Part shown: one piece after another, positions 44,161 through 53,655 of the stretch
Position numbering within the stretch: position 1 is the first letter of the stretch
Layout: each line of letters opens with the position of its first letter
Assembly (NCBI RefSeq): GCF_000970755.1
Contig: NZ_KQ034007.1
Location: forward strand, 192,840 to 256,839
Origin: Lactobacillus kimbladii
GTDB taxonomy: Bacteria; Bacillota; Bacilli; Lactobacillales; Lactobacillaceae
Reading direction: 5' to 3'
DNA: 64,000 nucleotides
Program-made: the position numbers and the translations under genes
Notes under the pieces: generated by a model
What the model saw: only the letters and a program-made list of their open reading frames with translations
Database searches by the model: none
Told to the model about the DNA's origin: nothing

Positions 44161-45150
44161 ATGAAAATTATTTGTTATGGTGTAATTAAAATGGAAGAAA
44201 AAATTATTGAAAACTGGGCTCAAAAAAACCAAGTTGAAATAAAAATCGTCCACGATGACTTGTCTGCAGATAATGCTGGTTTAGCTCAAGGTTTTGACGG
44301 AGTGAGTTCTGAAGGCAATCTTCCAGTCGGAGCCAGTGTCTACGAAAAATTTAAGCGATATGGCATTAAGCAATTATCCGTACGGCAGGTTGGAGTTGAT
44401 AATCAAGATTTAGCAGCCGCAAAAAAGAATGGTATTAAAATTACAAACGTTGCAGCTTATTCACCAAGGGCTATTGCCGAACTCGGTGTAACCGATGCAA
44501 TGTACTTACTGCGTAAAATTGGGATTTATCAAGACAGAATGGATCATGGTGATTTTACTTATGATAAAAGTACAATTAGTACTGAAATTTTTAATTGCAC
44601 TGTCGGTATAGTTGGCGCCGGTCACATTGGTGGCGCCAGTGCACACTTATACAGCGCACTAGGGGCTAAAGTTTTGGCTTATGACCCTGTTTATGACGCG
44701 TCTCTAGAACCGTACCTCACTTATACTGACTTTGACACGATTCTTGCTAAATCCGATATTATTTCTTTACATACACCATTACTAGCAAGCACCGAAAACA
44801 TGATTGACAAAACTGCTTTTGATAAAATGAAGAAAAAGCCCATTCTGATTAACGTAGCTCGTGGGGGCTTAGTTGACACACAAGCTTTAATTGCGGCCCT
44901 TAAAAATGGGCAAATTTCTGCTGCAGCCTTGGATACTTTAGCCGATGAAACAGATTTTTATGATAAAAAGAATATGCTGAACTCATTGCCGGAAGATTAT
45001 AAAGAACTAAAAGCAATGCCGCAGGTATTAATCACGCCACACATTGCCTTTTTCACTAAACTAGCCGTTAAAAACAGTATTGAGATTGCTTTAAATGATG
45101 CTAAAACAATTATTTCAGGTGGAGAAGTGAATAGCGTAGTTAACTTGTAG
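44161..45150 (+). CDS. D-2-hydroxyacid (D-lactate) dehydrogenase family protein
   Basis: A 329-residue NAD-dependent enzyme. The fold shows VRQVGVDNQDL, NAD loop GIVGAGHIGGAS, INVARGGLVDT with the catalytic Arg, LADETDFYDKK with the Glu and TPHIAFFT with the His. It would reduce pyruvate or a longer 2-keto acid to a D-hydroxy acid. The main D-LDH of this group has GTGHIG and TAFYTTHAVRN, so this is a divergent paralogue, perhaps for 2-oxoisocaproate. It stands alone between the HEPN gene and the sugar cluster. Confidence 0.87.
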   Translation: MKIICYGVIKMEEKIIENWAQKNQVEIKIVHDDLSADNAGLAQGFDGVSSEGNLPVGASVYEKFKRYGIKQLSVRQVGVDNQDLAAAKKNGIKITNVAAYSPRAIAELGVTDAMYLLRKIGIYQDRMDHGDFTYDKSTISTEIFNCTVGIVGAGHIGGASAHLYSALGAKVLAYDPVYDASLEPYLTYTDFDTILAKSDIISLHTPLLASTENMIDKTAFDKMKKKPILINVARGGLVDTQALIAALKNGQISAAALDTLADETDFYDKKNMLNSLPEDYKELKAMPQVLITPHIAFFTKLAVKNSIEIALNDAKTIISGGEVNSVVNL

Positions 45151-45273
45151 GGAAGAAAATAAAAGTTGTTTAGTTTTAAATATCATTTAAGTATACAAGG
45201 ATAGATTTTTAGAGACATTCACTTTTAAAAATTATTTGCAGAGTAACTAACTTATAAATAAAAGTAAAAATCT

Positions 45274-45310
45274 AACAGACATTTCTAAACTGAAGGAATG
45301 TCTGTTTTTT
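45274..45310 (+). terminator. Terminator after the dehydrogenase gene
   Basis: AACAGACATT (45274-45283) and AATGTCTGTT (45297-45306) pair perfectly around 13 bases, closed by a T tract to 45310. Confidence 0.85.
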
Positions 45311-45339
45311 ACTTCCACTCTTTCTGAAGCTGCCATTTT

Positions 45340-45353
45340 TGTAAGCGCTATTA
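45340..45353. promoter_or_regulatory. cre-like site upstream of the sugar regulator
   Basis: TGTAAGCGCTATTA fits TGWAANCGNTNWCA at all but one position (T for C near the end). It is about 100 bp before the MtlR-like gene, so CcpA control of this sugar cluster is plausible. Confidence 0.5.
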
Positions 45354-45451
45354 AAGTTGTCCGTTATTATGGACATAAGTTGGAATTTCCAAGGTGCAAA
45401 AGTTAATAAGATAATAATTGAATCTCTAAAAATCAAGAATTGGGGGTGACT

Positions 45452-46924
45452 ATGGAAAATTCAGATAGGATTCATGAATTAATCGGTTTTCTTTTAAATA
45501 GCAATGGATACGTAACCGCTAAAGAAATAGCACAAATTCTATTTGTTTCTGAAAAAACTGTTTACAGATTAATTGCTTGTATAAATAAGAGTACAGGTTC
45601 TTCTGTGATTATGTCTCAAAGGGGAAGAGGCTTTAAGCTTAACTATAAATTTTATATTCAACCATCTGGGCACCAGAAATTAGGTGAAGATTCACTGGTA
45701 AATATTTCTCCGGTTGAAAGGAGAAACAGAATTATGAAAAAACTTTTGCTAAATTCTCCGCAACCGTTAGAGGAAAGTGAGGTATTTGCTCAGTATTACG
45801 TAAGTTCGAATGTCCGTCATAATGACAAGCAAATAATTAAAAAAAATCTTAGCAGGTATCAAATTAAATTGATTTCTAAGAATAATTTTCTAAAAGTTTG
45901 CGGGCCAGAAGAAAATATCAGAATTGCTTTAAAAAAACTGATTAATGACCAGGAAATAATAGACCTAAAGCAATTACCATTAAACTCTGACTTTAGTGAA
46001 AAATATGATGTCCGCTTTGTTGTGAAAGAGATTGACAAAATTAATTACCTGTTACAAATGACACTGCCTTATCCATATAATGTTAATTTATTTTCACACT
46101 TGTATATTTTGATTTGTCGCTTAAGAAAAAATGGTACAAAGTATTTGGTCAAAGAAAAGCAAAAACTAAGTCCAAGTCAACATCAATCAGAAATATATCG
46201 TATTAGTAAACAGGTAATTAAAGATATTAGTAACTATTTGAGTATTAAAGTACCAGATGTTGAAGTAGATTATATATTTCAATATTTAACTTCCTCAAGG
46301 TTTGTAAGTAGCGATTTGAATATTGCTACATCTAGTCTAGTCATAAAAATAACTAAAGAACTAATTGCAAAAGTTTCAAAAGACTATAACTATGATTTTA
46401 CTTTTATTCAGGAAAGATTAGAAAAACATGTTCAACCACTTGTTAACAGATTAAAAAATCATATTCATGTTAATAATAATTTGTTAGAACAAATTAAAAT
46501 GGAGTATCACGATTTATATCATATTATTTTTACAGATGCTAAAAAAATATTTTTTAAGTATAACTTGAAAGGCATCGATGACAATGAAGTAGGGTATATC
46601 ACTCTTTATTTTGCTCAGGCTCTTGAGGAAAAATCTTACAAATTAAAAGTGGTGATTATGTGTGCTACTGGAATAGGAACTTCTGAACTGCTAAAAATTA
46701 AGGTAAAAAAAGCTTTTCCTAATATAGATATAGTTGGGATTACATCTAATAATGATGATAAATTTAATTATCAAGACGTTGATTTATTAATATCCACTGT
46801 ACAAGTTTCTGAAAAAATTAAAATTCCGCGTATAGTTGTTAGTGCCTTGTTTACTAAAAAAGATCAAAAAATTGTTCAAGAGAAAATTGATGAGATTGTA
46901 AGGAAAAAACGTTTTGAATATTAA
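45452..46924 (+). CDS. BglG/MtlR-type PRD transcription regulator, C-terminally cut
   Basis: A regulator of about 490 residues: N-terminal HTH (VTAKEIAQILFVSEKTVYRL), Mga-like HTH region, PRD domains (FSHLYILICRLR and LLEQIKMEYHDLYHIIFTDA) and an EIIB-like domain with VVIMCATGIGTSELLKI holding the cysteine. Full-length relatives continue into an EIIA domain; here that domain is in another frame at 46914. ATG at 45452 follows GGGGTG. It should control the aldolase-Gat PTS operon downstream. The reading ends at an A6 run and then RFEY-stop. Confidence 0.85.
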   Translation: MENSDRIHELIGFLLNSNGYVTAKEIAQILFVSEKTVYRLIACINKSTGSSVIMSQRGRGFKLNYKFYIQPSGHQKLGEDSLVNISPVERRNRIMKKLLLNSPQPLEESEVFAQYYVSSNVRHNDKQIIKKNLSRYQIKLISKNNFLKVCGPEENIRIALKKLINDQEIIDLKQLPLNSDFSEKYDVRFVVKEIDKINYLLQMTLPYPYNVNLFSHLYILICRLRKNGTKYLVKEKQKLSPSQHQSEIYRISKQVIKDISNYLSIKVPDVEVDYIFQYLTSSRFVSSDLNIATSSLVIKITKELIAKVSKDYNYDFTFIQERLEKHVQPLVNRLKNHIHVNNNLLEQIKMEYHDLYHIIFTDAKKIFFKYNLKGIDDNEVGYITLYFAQALEEKSYKLKVVIMCATGIGTSELLKIKVKKAFPNIDIVGITSNNDDKFNYQDVDLLISTVQVSEKIKIPRIVVSALFTKKDQKIVQEKIDEIVRKKRFEY

Positions 46925-47288
46925 AGAAAAATATTTATCAGTACAGTTAAAAGACAGTGAAGACCTGTACCATTTCATTACCCGCTTTGTAAACAATATA
47001 GAGTCCGGTCTAAGCAAAAAAGAAATATTAAAGGATATTAGAAATAGAGACGAAATGGGAGAAGGACTTATTTCTTCAAATGGACTGATTATTCATATAA
47101 TCGATACCAAAATAAGTCAAAACAGAATTCTATACTTGTCTCTTGAGGAAAAAATTGAATATTTTTCAAAACAGGAAAAGCGTATGTTTTATATAAATAC
47201 GGTCATTGTTTTGATAATTAATCCTAATTTTTCACTTACTGGTTCAAATCATTTGAAAAAATTTTTAAACGATAAACATTTAATTTGA
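46914..47288 (+). CDS. EIIA-like domain, detached end of the MtlR-like regulator
   Basis: A 124-residue product that could start at TTG 46914, overlapping the regulator by 11 bp in the +1 frame. The segment RNRDEMGEGLISSNGLIIH resembles the phospho-histidine region of fructose-type EIIA domains, but the usual Pro before His is absent. Deleting one A from the run at 46904-46909 would join it to the regulator with a total near 615 residues, the normal length. It may be a separate translation-coupled chain or the product of a frameshift. Confidence 0.55.
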   Translation: MNIKEKYLSVQLKDSEDLYHFITRFVNNIESGLSKKEILKDIRNRDEMGEGLISSNGLIIHIIDTKISQNRILYLSLEEKIEYFSKQEKRMFYINTVIVLIINPNFSLTGSNHLKKFLNDKHLI

Positions 47289-47353
47289 GTTTTTAAAACA
47301 CTTTTAATAAAGATTTTTAGGGATTCCAGATCAAAAGTATTGGAGGAATAACA

Positions 47354-48208
47354 ATGCCACTAGTTAATGGCTTTAAATTATTAGAAATTATCAAAGAGCG
47401 TCATGTTTGTGCCGGTGCTTATAATACCACGGATTTAATCACAACAATGGGCATATTGGATGCAGTTGAGCAAAGTAAAATTCCAGCTTTTATTCAGATA
47501 GCACCAACTAATATTCCTTTATCAGGTTATGGCTATATCTTTGACATGGTTAAAAGATACGCTGATAAGATGGAGACTCCTGTTACCTTGCATTTAGATC
47601 ATGGTAAGAATTTTCAAAATGTGGTTGATGCGTGCAGGGCAGGATTTGGTTCGGTAATGACGGATAATGCCCAATATGAATATGACGAAAATGTTGCCCA
47701 TACGAGGCAGGCAGTCGAATTTGCTCAAGGTTACGGTGTACCTGTTGAAGCTGAATTAGGGGCAATAGCAGGTAAAGAGGATGACTACGTAAATCCGGAT
47801 CATAAGTATACTGACCCAGACCAGGTAGTTGATTTTGTTGAAAGAACAGGTGTCAATCTATTGGCTGTTGCTGTTGGCAATGTCCATGGTTTGAACTTAG
47901 ATCCTAACATCAAGTTCGACCTGCTAAAAGAAATTCAGAGCGTTTGTAAAGTGCCTTTAGTGTTGCATGGCGCTTCTGGCATACCAGACGAACAAATTAA
48001 TCAAATGGTTAACTATGGTGTTGTCAAAATTAATGTTGCCAGTGATTTGCGAAAAGCATACATACAATCAATGGGCAAAGACTACGAAAAAGACAATGAT
48101 CGTTTTGACTTGGTAAATGTCACATTAGATGCCAGAAAAGCAGTTAAAGATGTGGTTTATCACAAAATTAACGTGATGAACAAACTATCTCCTGCTCAAG
48201 TTTATTAA
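47354..48208 (+). CDS. Class II fructose/tagatose-bisphosphate aldolase family protein
   Basis: A 284-residue zinc aldolase. LHLDHGKNFQNVVDA carries the catalytic Asp and zinc His, AVGNVHGLN the second and LHGASGIPD the third zinc ligand. Near FbaA, KbaY and GatY. Because it heads an EIIA-EIIB-EIIC-kinase operon it probably cleaves a dedicated ketose phosphate to DHAP and an aldehyde. TTGGAGGA gives a strong ribosome site. Confidence 0.88.
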   Translation: MPLVNGFKLLEIIKERHVCAGAYNTTDLITTMGILDAVEQSKIPAFIQIAPTNIPLSGYGYIFDMVKRYADKMETPVTLHLDHGKNFQNVVDACRAGFGSVMTDNAQYEYDENVAHTRQAVEFAQGYGVPVEAELGAIAGKEDDYVNPDHKYTDPDQVVDFVERTGVNLLAVAVGNVHGLNLDPNIKFDLLKEIQSVCKVPLVLHGASGIPDEQINQMVNYGVVKINVASDLRKAYIQSMGKDYEKDNDRFDLVNVTLDARKAVKDVVYHKINVMNKLSPAQVY

Positions 48209-48220
48209 AGGAATTAAGAT

Positions 48221-48700
48221 ATGGCATTGAATGACAATAAAATTAGGTTTGAAAAAGATCAAATAGTTACTTTCAACGAAAAGACAAATTTTGACCATGT
48301 GATTAATACTCTGGCAAAAGTTTTAATTGAAAAAGACCTGGTAAAACCTGAATATCCAAAGCAGGTAATATTACGAGAGCAAAATTTTCCGACTGGTTTA
48401 CCTACTAACCCCTTTGGTGTATCAATACCTCATACCGATGCAAAATGGACAAAACACAACGCGATTGCAATTGGCATATTGAAGTCTCCCATAGAGCAAG
48501 TAGTAATGGGAAGTGATGAAGCAAAAATTAGGGTTGAAATTGTTTTTATGCTGGCTCTAGATAAATCGAATAAGCAATTAAATATTTTATCTAAGCTCAT
48601 GAATATATTTCAGGACCCTGAAAATTTGGTAAAAATCAGGAATAGTTCTAAAGATGAAATATTGAAAATAGTAAATAAAGTTATTTTGGAGGAAAAATAA
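48221..48700 (+). CDS. PTS galactitol-type EIIA component
   Basis: A 159-residue EIIA (fructose/mannitol fold). The phospho-histidine is in FGVSIPHTDAKW. VKPEYPKQVILREQNFPTGL matches GatA-type sequences. It lies 12 bp after the aldolase and shares one base with the EIIB gene, so the chain is co-translated. Confidence 0.88.
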   Translation: MALNDNKIRFEKDQIVTFNEKTNFDHVINTLAKVLIEKDLVKPEYPKQVILREQNFPTGLPTNPFGVSIPHTDAKWTKHNAIAIGILKSPIEQVVMGSDEAKIRVEIVFMLALDKSNKQLNILSKLMNIFQDPENLVKIRNSSKDEILKIVNKVILEEK

Positions 48701-48993
48701 TGGCTAATAAGAAAAAGAATATTCTTTTTGTATGTGCTACAGGTATTGCCACATCTACTGTGGCAACTGAAAAAACATTGGAATACTTGAAAGATAAAGG
48801 AGTAGAAGTAACTTATACGCAAACTAACGTTGCCTCTTTACCAGAAGTTGCAGATCCCAAAACCGTTGATTTAATAGTGGCTACCACACAAGTACCATTT
48901 GATTTAGATATTCCGGTTGTTCATGCATTATCTCTAATTACAGGTATAGGAGCAGATAAAACATTAGCAGAAATTTATGATTACGTAAAATAG
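48700..48993 (+). CDS. PTS galactitol-type EIIB component
   Basis: A 97-residue EIIB with P-loop ILFVCATGIATSTVA; the cysteine is the phospho-acceptor. Typical GatB size. Its start overlaps the EIIA stop. Confidence 0.9.
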   Translation: MANKKKNILFVCATGIATSTVATEKTLEYLKDKGVEVTYTQTNVASLPEVADPKTVDLIVATTQVPFDLDIPVVHALSLITGIGADKTLAEIYDYVK

Positions 48994-50365
48994 GAGGCAA
49001 AAAATGGTTAATTTGGCTTCACAAATTAATAGTATAGTTCAGTACATTTTAAGTATGGGAGCTATTGTAATGCTGCCCATCATCCTATTTATAGTAGGCT
49101 TATGCTTTAGAATGAAAATCTCACAAGCATTCAAGGCCGCTTTGACAGTCGGTGTGGGGTTTGTCGGTATTTTTGCAATTTTTGGTATTCTAACCAATAA
49201 TGTAGGACCGGCTGCACAAGCTATGGTTAAGCATACAGGGATTAACCTTCCTGCTGCTGATCTTGGTTGGCCAGCTCTTTCTGCGATTACTTGGGGTCTG
49301 CCAATTGCTCCGTTTGTAATTCCAATGACTATAATTATTAACATAGTAATGCTAATAATAGGAAAAACTAGGACGGTAGACGTAGATATGTGGAACTACT
49401 GGCATTTTGCTCTTGTGGGTACACTAGTTTACTATGTAACCAACAATTTTATTTTAGGATTACTAGCTGCTGCAGTTATTACCATAATAGTTTTTAAGAT
49501 GGCAGACTGGGCAGCGCCAATGGGTGAAAAATATTTTGGCTTAGAGGGTATTTCTTTACCTACAGTGTCTTCGATTACCTTTTGGCCGATAGGACTAATA
49601 GGAAATTGGCTAATAGATAAGATTCCTGGAGTGAGAAATATTAAAATTGATCCGAAAACCATTCAAAAGAAGTTTGGTATTTTCGGTGAGCCTATGATGA
49701 TTGGCTTAATTTTAGGTGTTTTATTAGGATTATTAGCTGGCTATGATGTTAAAGGGCTGTTAAATATCGGTGTTAATTTAGCTGCAGTAATGTTGCTCTT
49801 GCCAAGAATGACCAGAGTTTTACTTGAGGGATTAATGCCAATTTCACAAGCAGTGCAAGCATTCTTAACAAAGAGATTTCCGAATAGAAAAGATCTTTTT
49901 ATTGGCCTGGATATAGCTGTAGCTATCGGTAATTCTTCCATAATTTCAACAGCTTTATTGCTAACTCCTCTTGCCATCCTTTTGGCATTTATTCTTCCTG
50001 GAAATCGCACTTTGCCTCTGGCTGACCTCGCTAACTTGGCAGTTTTTGCCTCAATGATTGTTTTAGCCTGCAAGGGTAATATTTTCAGAGCAGTAATTAT
50101 TGCTATACCGTGTTTAATTGGTGACCTTTATATTGCGAGTGCTATGGCTCCTGTTATTACAAAGATGGCTAGAACTGTAGCATATAAGGGTGCTGCCCAC
50201 GCTACAGTTACAAGCTTTTTAGATGGTGGTAATCCACTTAGATTTTGGATAGTGAAAATTTTTGAACTTAATCCTATTGCTTTAGGTGGAATAGTGGTAA
50301 TCGGTCTTTTAGTCTGGTGGATATATCGCACTACAAAGAAAGAAGTAGTTGATATTGATCAATAA
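48994..50365 (+). CDS. PTS galactitol-type EIIC permease
   Basis: The coding region proper starts at ATG 49004 after AGGAGGC and has 453 residues with some ten to twelve helices. It belongs to the EIIC-GAT family: PAAQAMVKHTGINLPAADLGWPAL by its ends, ILVVN-type loops, and MAPVITKMARTV near the C-terminus. It overlaps the kinase gene by 17 bp. The actual sugar is unknown; no polyol dehydrogenase is encoded here, so galactitol itself is unlikely. Confidence 0.88.
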
Positions 50366-51803
50366 TTGCCTAACCATTGATGTTGGAACAACCAATACTA
50401 AAGTTACATTGTGGCATGACCAAATTCCTGAGTTAAAAGCATTTCCTACACCGAAGAAAGTAAAGGGCAATTTGACCAACTTTGATTTAGAAAAATTGTG
50501 GACAGAAATTGTTGCAAAAATAAAAACTTTTAATTTAGTTCAGCTAAATAAAGTGGAGAAGATTGCAATAGCAAGTGTTGGAGAGTCCGGAGTTTTAATA
50601 AATGAGCAAAAAGAAGAAGTTAGTCAATGTATTGCTTGGTATGATGAGCGTGCACAATTAATTGTTGATCAGATTTCTCAGGAGGAAAGGGATGAAATTT
50701 ATCAAATTACGGGATTGCCTTTAAATGCACATTATTCTGCTTGTAAAATTGCCTGGTTACTTAAATATGATGAAACCATTAACGAGCCAAAAGATAAATT
50801 TATGTGGTTGTGTATTCCTGATTATTTAGTTTTTAAATTAACTGGGAATTTGGCTACTGAAAATACTATTGCCAGTCGGACACTTTGCTTTGATATTAAA
50901 AATAGACAGTGGTCTGAAAGAATAAAAAATATTTTTAAAATAAAAAATATCACTTTTCCCCAAGTCTTTCAGTCAGGTACTAATTTGGGGAAAGTTTGCG
51001 GAAAAATTGCAAATTTATTAAATAAAAATTGCCAGGTAGTAATTGGCGGTCATGACCATATGTGTGGAGCAACCGGAATTAATTTGCAGAATTCAGATTT
51101 GTTTGACTCAACAGGAACTACTGAGGCTATTATGACTCTCGTCAATCAGCCAGATGTTTCAAAAGAGGCACAGAAAAATGGCCTGGCAAACGGAATTTAT
51201 ACAAACAGCAAACTTTATACCAGATTTACGGCCATGCCATCGGCTGGTTCAACAATTGCCTGGTTTATGAATGCTTTCAAAATTAGCGAAGAAAAGTTTT
51301 CTTCAACAATGAATCAAGTTTTAGAAGAATATAACGCTCATTCGCTTTTTGATTCTCAAGTATTATTTTTGCCCCATTTTAACGGTAGTGGGGCACCGAA
51401 TAAAATTCCAGACAGTAAGGGAATGATATATGGTCTAACAAGGCGGACGACACTAGATGAGTTAACCTTTGGTTTATTTCTCGGATTGTCGTTTGAATTT
51501 TATATTGCATATAAGTCGATGTTCAAATCGAAGGATTATACAGCTATAAAAGTTATCGGTCCTGCAGTAAATGACCCACTTTGGTCACAACTCAAAGCTG
51601 ACATAATGGGGTTAAGAGTAGAGTGTATAGATGCACAACAAGTGGTGTCTGAAGGGGCATATACGATCGCAACACATAATAATTTACATAATGCTGTAAT
51701 TAAATATTTTCCTACTCAAGAAAAATCAAAAAAACAATATTTAAACAAAATGCTAAAGTTATATCAAGAGATATATAACAATAAAATGAAGCATCGTCTT
51801 TAA
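50349..51803 (+). CDS. FGGY-family carbohydrate kinase
   Basis: A 484-residue kinase. The N-terminal phosphate loop is LTIDVGTTNTKVTLW; the central VVIGGHDHMCGATG and the C-terminal LPHFNGSGAPNKIPD are family segments. It resembles gluconokinase and xylulokinase types. The start is non-ATG (TTG at 50349 or 50355), within the EIIC gene. A kinase after a PTS suggests a second phosphorylation of the imported phosphate ester or the use of the free sugar. A perfect 14-bp terminator follows. Confidence 0.85.
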   Translation: MILINNCLTIDVGTTNTKVTLWHDQIPELKAFPTPKKVKGNLTNFDLEKLWTEIVAKIKTFNLVQLNKVEKIAIASVGESGVLINEQKEEVSQCIAWYDERAQLIVDQISQEERDEIYQITGLPLNAHYSACKIAWLLKYDETINEPKDKFMWLCIPDYLVFKLTGNLATENTIASRTLCFDIKNRQWSERIKNIFKIKNITFPQVFQSGTNLGKVCGKIANLLNKNCQVVIGGHDHMCGATGINLQNSDLFDSTGTTEAIMTLVNQPDVSKEAQKNGLANGIYTNSKLYTRFTAMPSAGSTIAWFMNAFKISEEKFSSTMNQVLEEYNAHSLFDSQVLFLPHFNGSGAPNKIPDSKGMIYGLTRRTTLDELTFGLFLGLSFEFYIAYKSMFKSKDYTAIKVIGPAVNDPLWSQLKADIMGLRVECIDAQQVVSEGAYTIATHNNLHNAVIKYFPTQEKSKKQYLNKMLKLYQEIYNNKMKHRL

Positions 51804-51837
51804 ACAAAATAGCTAAGTTTTTACTTAGCTATTTTGT
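51804..51837. terminator. Bidirectional terminator
   Basis: ACAAAATAGCTAAG (51804-51817) and CTTAGCTATTTTGT (51824-51837) pair perfectly around TTTTTA. The stop codon of the minus-strand regulator lies in the right arm, so both convergent genes share it. Confidence 0.85.
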
Positions 51838-52815
51838 GGTTTCTCTGATTATTAATTTAGTTGGAATTAGAAACTGACTTCCTTTTTCATTTTGTTTATT
51901 GATGGCATGCATCATGCTGGTAACAGCTGTTTGTGCGATTTTTCTGGTGTTTTGCTGGATAGTCGTTAATTTTGGGGTAACTATGTTAGCTGCAGGTACA
52001 TCGTCGAAACCGACCACTTGAATTTGTTGAGGAACTTGGTAACCAAGATTTTTAAGATATTTGAGTAATTCCATTGCAATACCGTCATCGACAGCAAATA
52101 AACTGTCAGTACTTGGATTTTTTTGTAAAAACTTGGCGAATGAAGATTGACTTTGCAATTTCAGTTCGTGGCGTGACTTGGCAAATTTAAGAGAATGATT
52201 TTTCAAACTTTCCTTAAAACCGTCAATTCTAGATTTAATTGAGCTACTAACTTTTTTGACTACGACTACAGGAGATTTTGCTCCTTTTTGAAATAAATAA
52301 TTAGTTGCATCCAGGGCGCCCTGATAGTGATTAGAGGAAATAAAAACTGTATTATGAAAATTTTCTGGTTCGCGATCAATACAAATGTAGGGAATTTCTT
52401 TTAGAGAACTTTGAAATTTAAAACCGTGTTGATAAGACCCAGAAATCACGATAATGCCATCAACCTTTTTGTTTTCAAGCATACGTAAGTATGCTTTTTC
52501 TTTTTGTTCATTTTTATCAGTATTACAAATAATGGTGGAATAATTTTTGGTAAAAAGCAACTCTTCAATTTTTTGAACCAAATCGGCAAAAAAGGGATTT
52601 TTAATGTCTGGAACAAGGATTCCTATAGTGAATGTAATATTCGTACGCAAACTACGGGCATTGTTATCGATTTTATAGCCAGTTTGTTCAATAACATCTA
52701 AAACCTTTTGTCTGGTTTTTTCAGAAAACCTGCCATTATTATTGATTACCCGTGAAACTGTTGCAGTTGAAACATTACATAATTTTGCAATGTCTTTAAT
52801 TGAATATTGCTTCAT
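51829..52815 (-). CDS. LacI/GalR-family repressor
   Basis: A 328-residue repressor. The N-terminal HTH is SIKDIAKLCNVSTATVSRVI and the hinge VIEQTGYKIDNNARSL. The C-terminal ligand domain has FTIGILVPDIKNPFFADL and VVGFDDVPAANIV. It faces away from alsE-rpiB, and three sites with a TAAACGTTTA-like core lie between them. It probably represses these genes and itself. Confidence 0.92.
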   Translation of the reverse strand: MKQYSIKDIAKLCNVSTATVSRVINNNGRFSEKTRQKVLDVIEQTGYKIDNNARSLRTNITFTIGILVPDIKNPFFADLVQKIEELLFTKNYSTIICNTDKNEQKEKAYLRMLENKKVDGIIVISGSYQHGFKFQSSLKEIPYICIDREPENFHNTVFISSNHYQGALDATNYLFQKGAKSPVVVVKKVSSSIKSRIDGFKESLKNHSLKFAKSRHELKLQSQSSFAKFLQKNPSTDSLFAVDDGIAMELLKYLKNLGYQVPQQIQVVGFDDVPAANIVTPKLTTIQQNTRKIAQTAVTSMMHAINKQNEKGSQFLIPTKLIIRETTK

Positions 52816-52880
52816 TACCTACTCCTTCATTTATTGCCTAATTATATCATTAAAATAAAAATTTAAGTTCTTTTTGTGGT

Positions 52881-52982
52881 TAAACGATTTCTCTTTTTAT
52901 AACTTATTATTTAGAAAAACGTTTACAAATAAAAAATTAAGTGCAATAATAGCAGTATGTTGTATGAGTAAACGTTTACTCA
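52881..52982. promoter_or_regulatory. LacI-type operators and alsE promoter
   Basis: A perfect 18-bp palindrome TGAGTAAACGTTTACTCA lies at 52965-52982, just before the alsE ribosome site. AAAACGTTTA at 52917-52926 and TAAACGATTT at 52881-52890 are further copies. TTTACA (52922-52927), 17 bp, AATAAT (52945-52950) is the likely alsE promoter; the middle operator overlaps its -35 box and the strong one covers the start of transcription. The core also fits cre, so CcpA could act here too. Confidence 0.8.
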
Positions 52983-52996
52983 AAAAGGAGGAGAAA

Positions 52997-53653
52997 ATGT
53001 CTTTAATACTAAGCCCGTCAATGATGTGCGCAGATTTTAGTAATTTAAAACTAGAAGTTGAAAAGCTGAATAACGCTGGAGTCGATATGTATCACATGGA
53101 TGTAATGGATGGTAGATATGTTCCGAATTTTGCATTAGGACCAGAAGATTATCAAACAATCCGTTCCTTGACGAAAAAGCCTATGGATGCTCATTTGATG
53201 ATTGAAAATCCTCGTGCTTACATTAAATTCTTTAGTGATTTAGGAGCAGACATTATTTATTTTTGCCCAGATGCTGAAAAGCAACCTGCAAGGACGATTG
53301 ATGATATTCACGCTTTGGGTAAAAAAGCTGGAATTGCAGTAAATACGGGAACGTCTTTCACTACAGTTCAAGAACTTTTACCTAACGCAGACTATGTTTT
53401 AGTAATGACTGTTCATCCAGGATTTGCTGGACAGCCATTTCAAGCTTTTGTAATGCCAAAGCTGGATCAGTTTATCGCAGCAAAAGAAAAGTATGAGTTT
53501 GTCTTAGGAATTGACGGAGCAGTTTCACGAGAAAAAATTAATCAACTGCATAGAAAAGGCGTTGATAATTTTATTCTCGGAACTTCAGCACTATTTAACA
53601 AGTCAGTTTCTTATCAGGAAACAATTGCTCAAATCAGAAAGGAAAATCAGTAA
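52997..53653 (+). CDS. alsE: Allulose-6-phosphate 3-epimerase-like protein (AlsE/Rpe family)
   Basis: A 218-residue ribulose-phosphate 3-epimerase fold. Metal ligands appear in YHMDVMDGRYVPN, DAHLMIENP and GIDGAV. The loop VMTVHPGFAGQPF is closer to AlsE (PGFAGQPF) than to Rpe (NPGFGGQ), so it probably interconverts allulose-6-phosphate and fructose-6-phosphate. ATG at 52997 follows AGGAGG; a longer reading would start before the operator. RpiB is directly downstream. Confidence 0.78.
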   Translation: MSLILSPSMMCADFSNLKLEVEKLNNAGVDMYHMDVMDGRYVPNFALGPEDYQTIRSLTKKPMDAHLMIENPRAYIKFFSDLGADIIYFCPDAEKQPARTIDDIHALGKKAGIAVNTGTSFTTVQELLPNADYVLVMTVHPGFAGQPFQAFVMPKLDQFIAAKEKYEFVLGIDGAVSREKINQLHRKGVDNFILGTSALFNKSVSYQETIAQIRKENQ

Positions 53654-53655
53654 AA

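Larger units (their letters stand above)
45151..45451. other. Intergenic region with terminator and cre-like site
   Basis: No gene was seen. It contains the terminator at 45274-45310, the cre-like site at 45340-45353 and TGTCC (45358-45362) inverted with GGACA (45371-45375) before the regulator. Confidence 0.6.

Noticed and set aside
46904-46914. Programmed -1 frameshift at the A6 run
   Set aside because: The second frame is +1 relative to the first and the run is not placed as a canonical slippery heptamer, so a simple indel is more likely.
48221-50365. Calling the PTS a galactitol transporter
   Set aside because: Family only; no polyol dehydrogenase is present, so the substrate was left open.
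52965-52982. Pure cre site before alsE
   Set aside because: The core fits cre, but perfect symmetry, three copies and the divergent LacI gene favour a dedicated LacI operator; CcpA may still bind.
52874-52996. N-terminal extension of the alsE product
   Set aside because: It would be encoded by promoter and operator DNA; the ATG at 52997 has AGGAGG.
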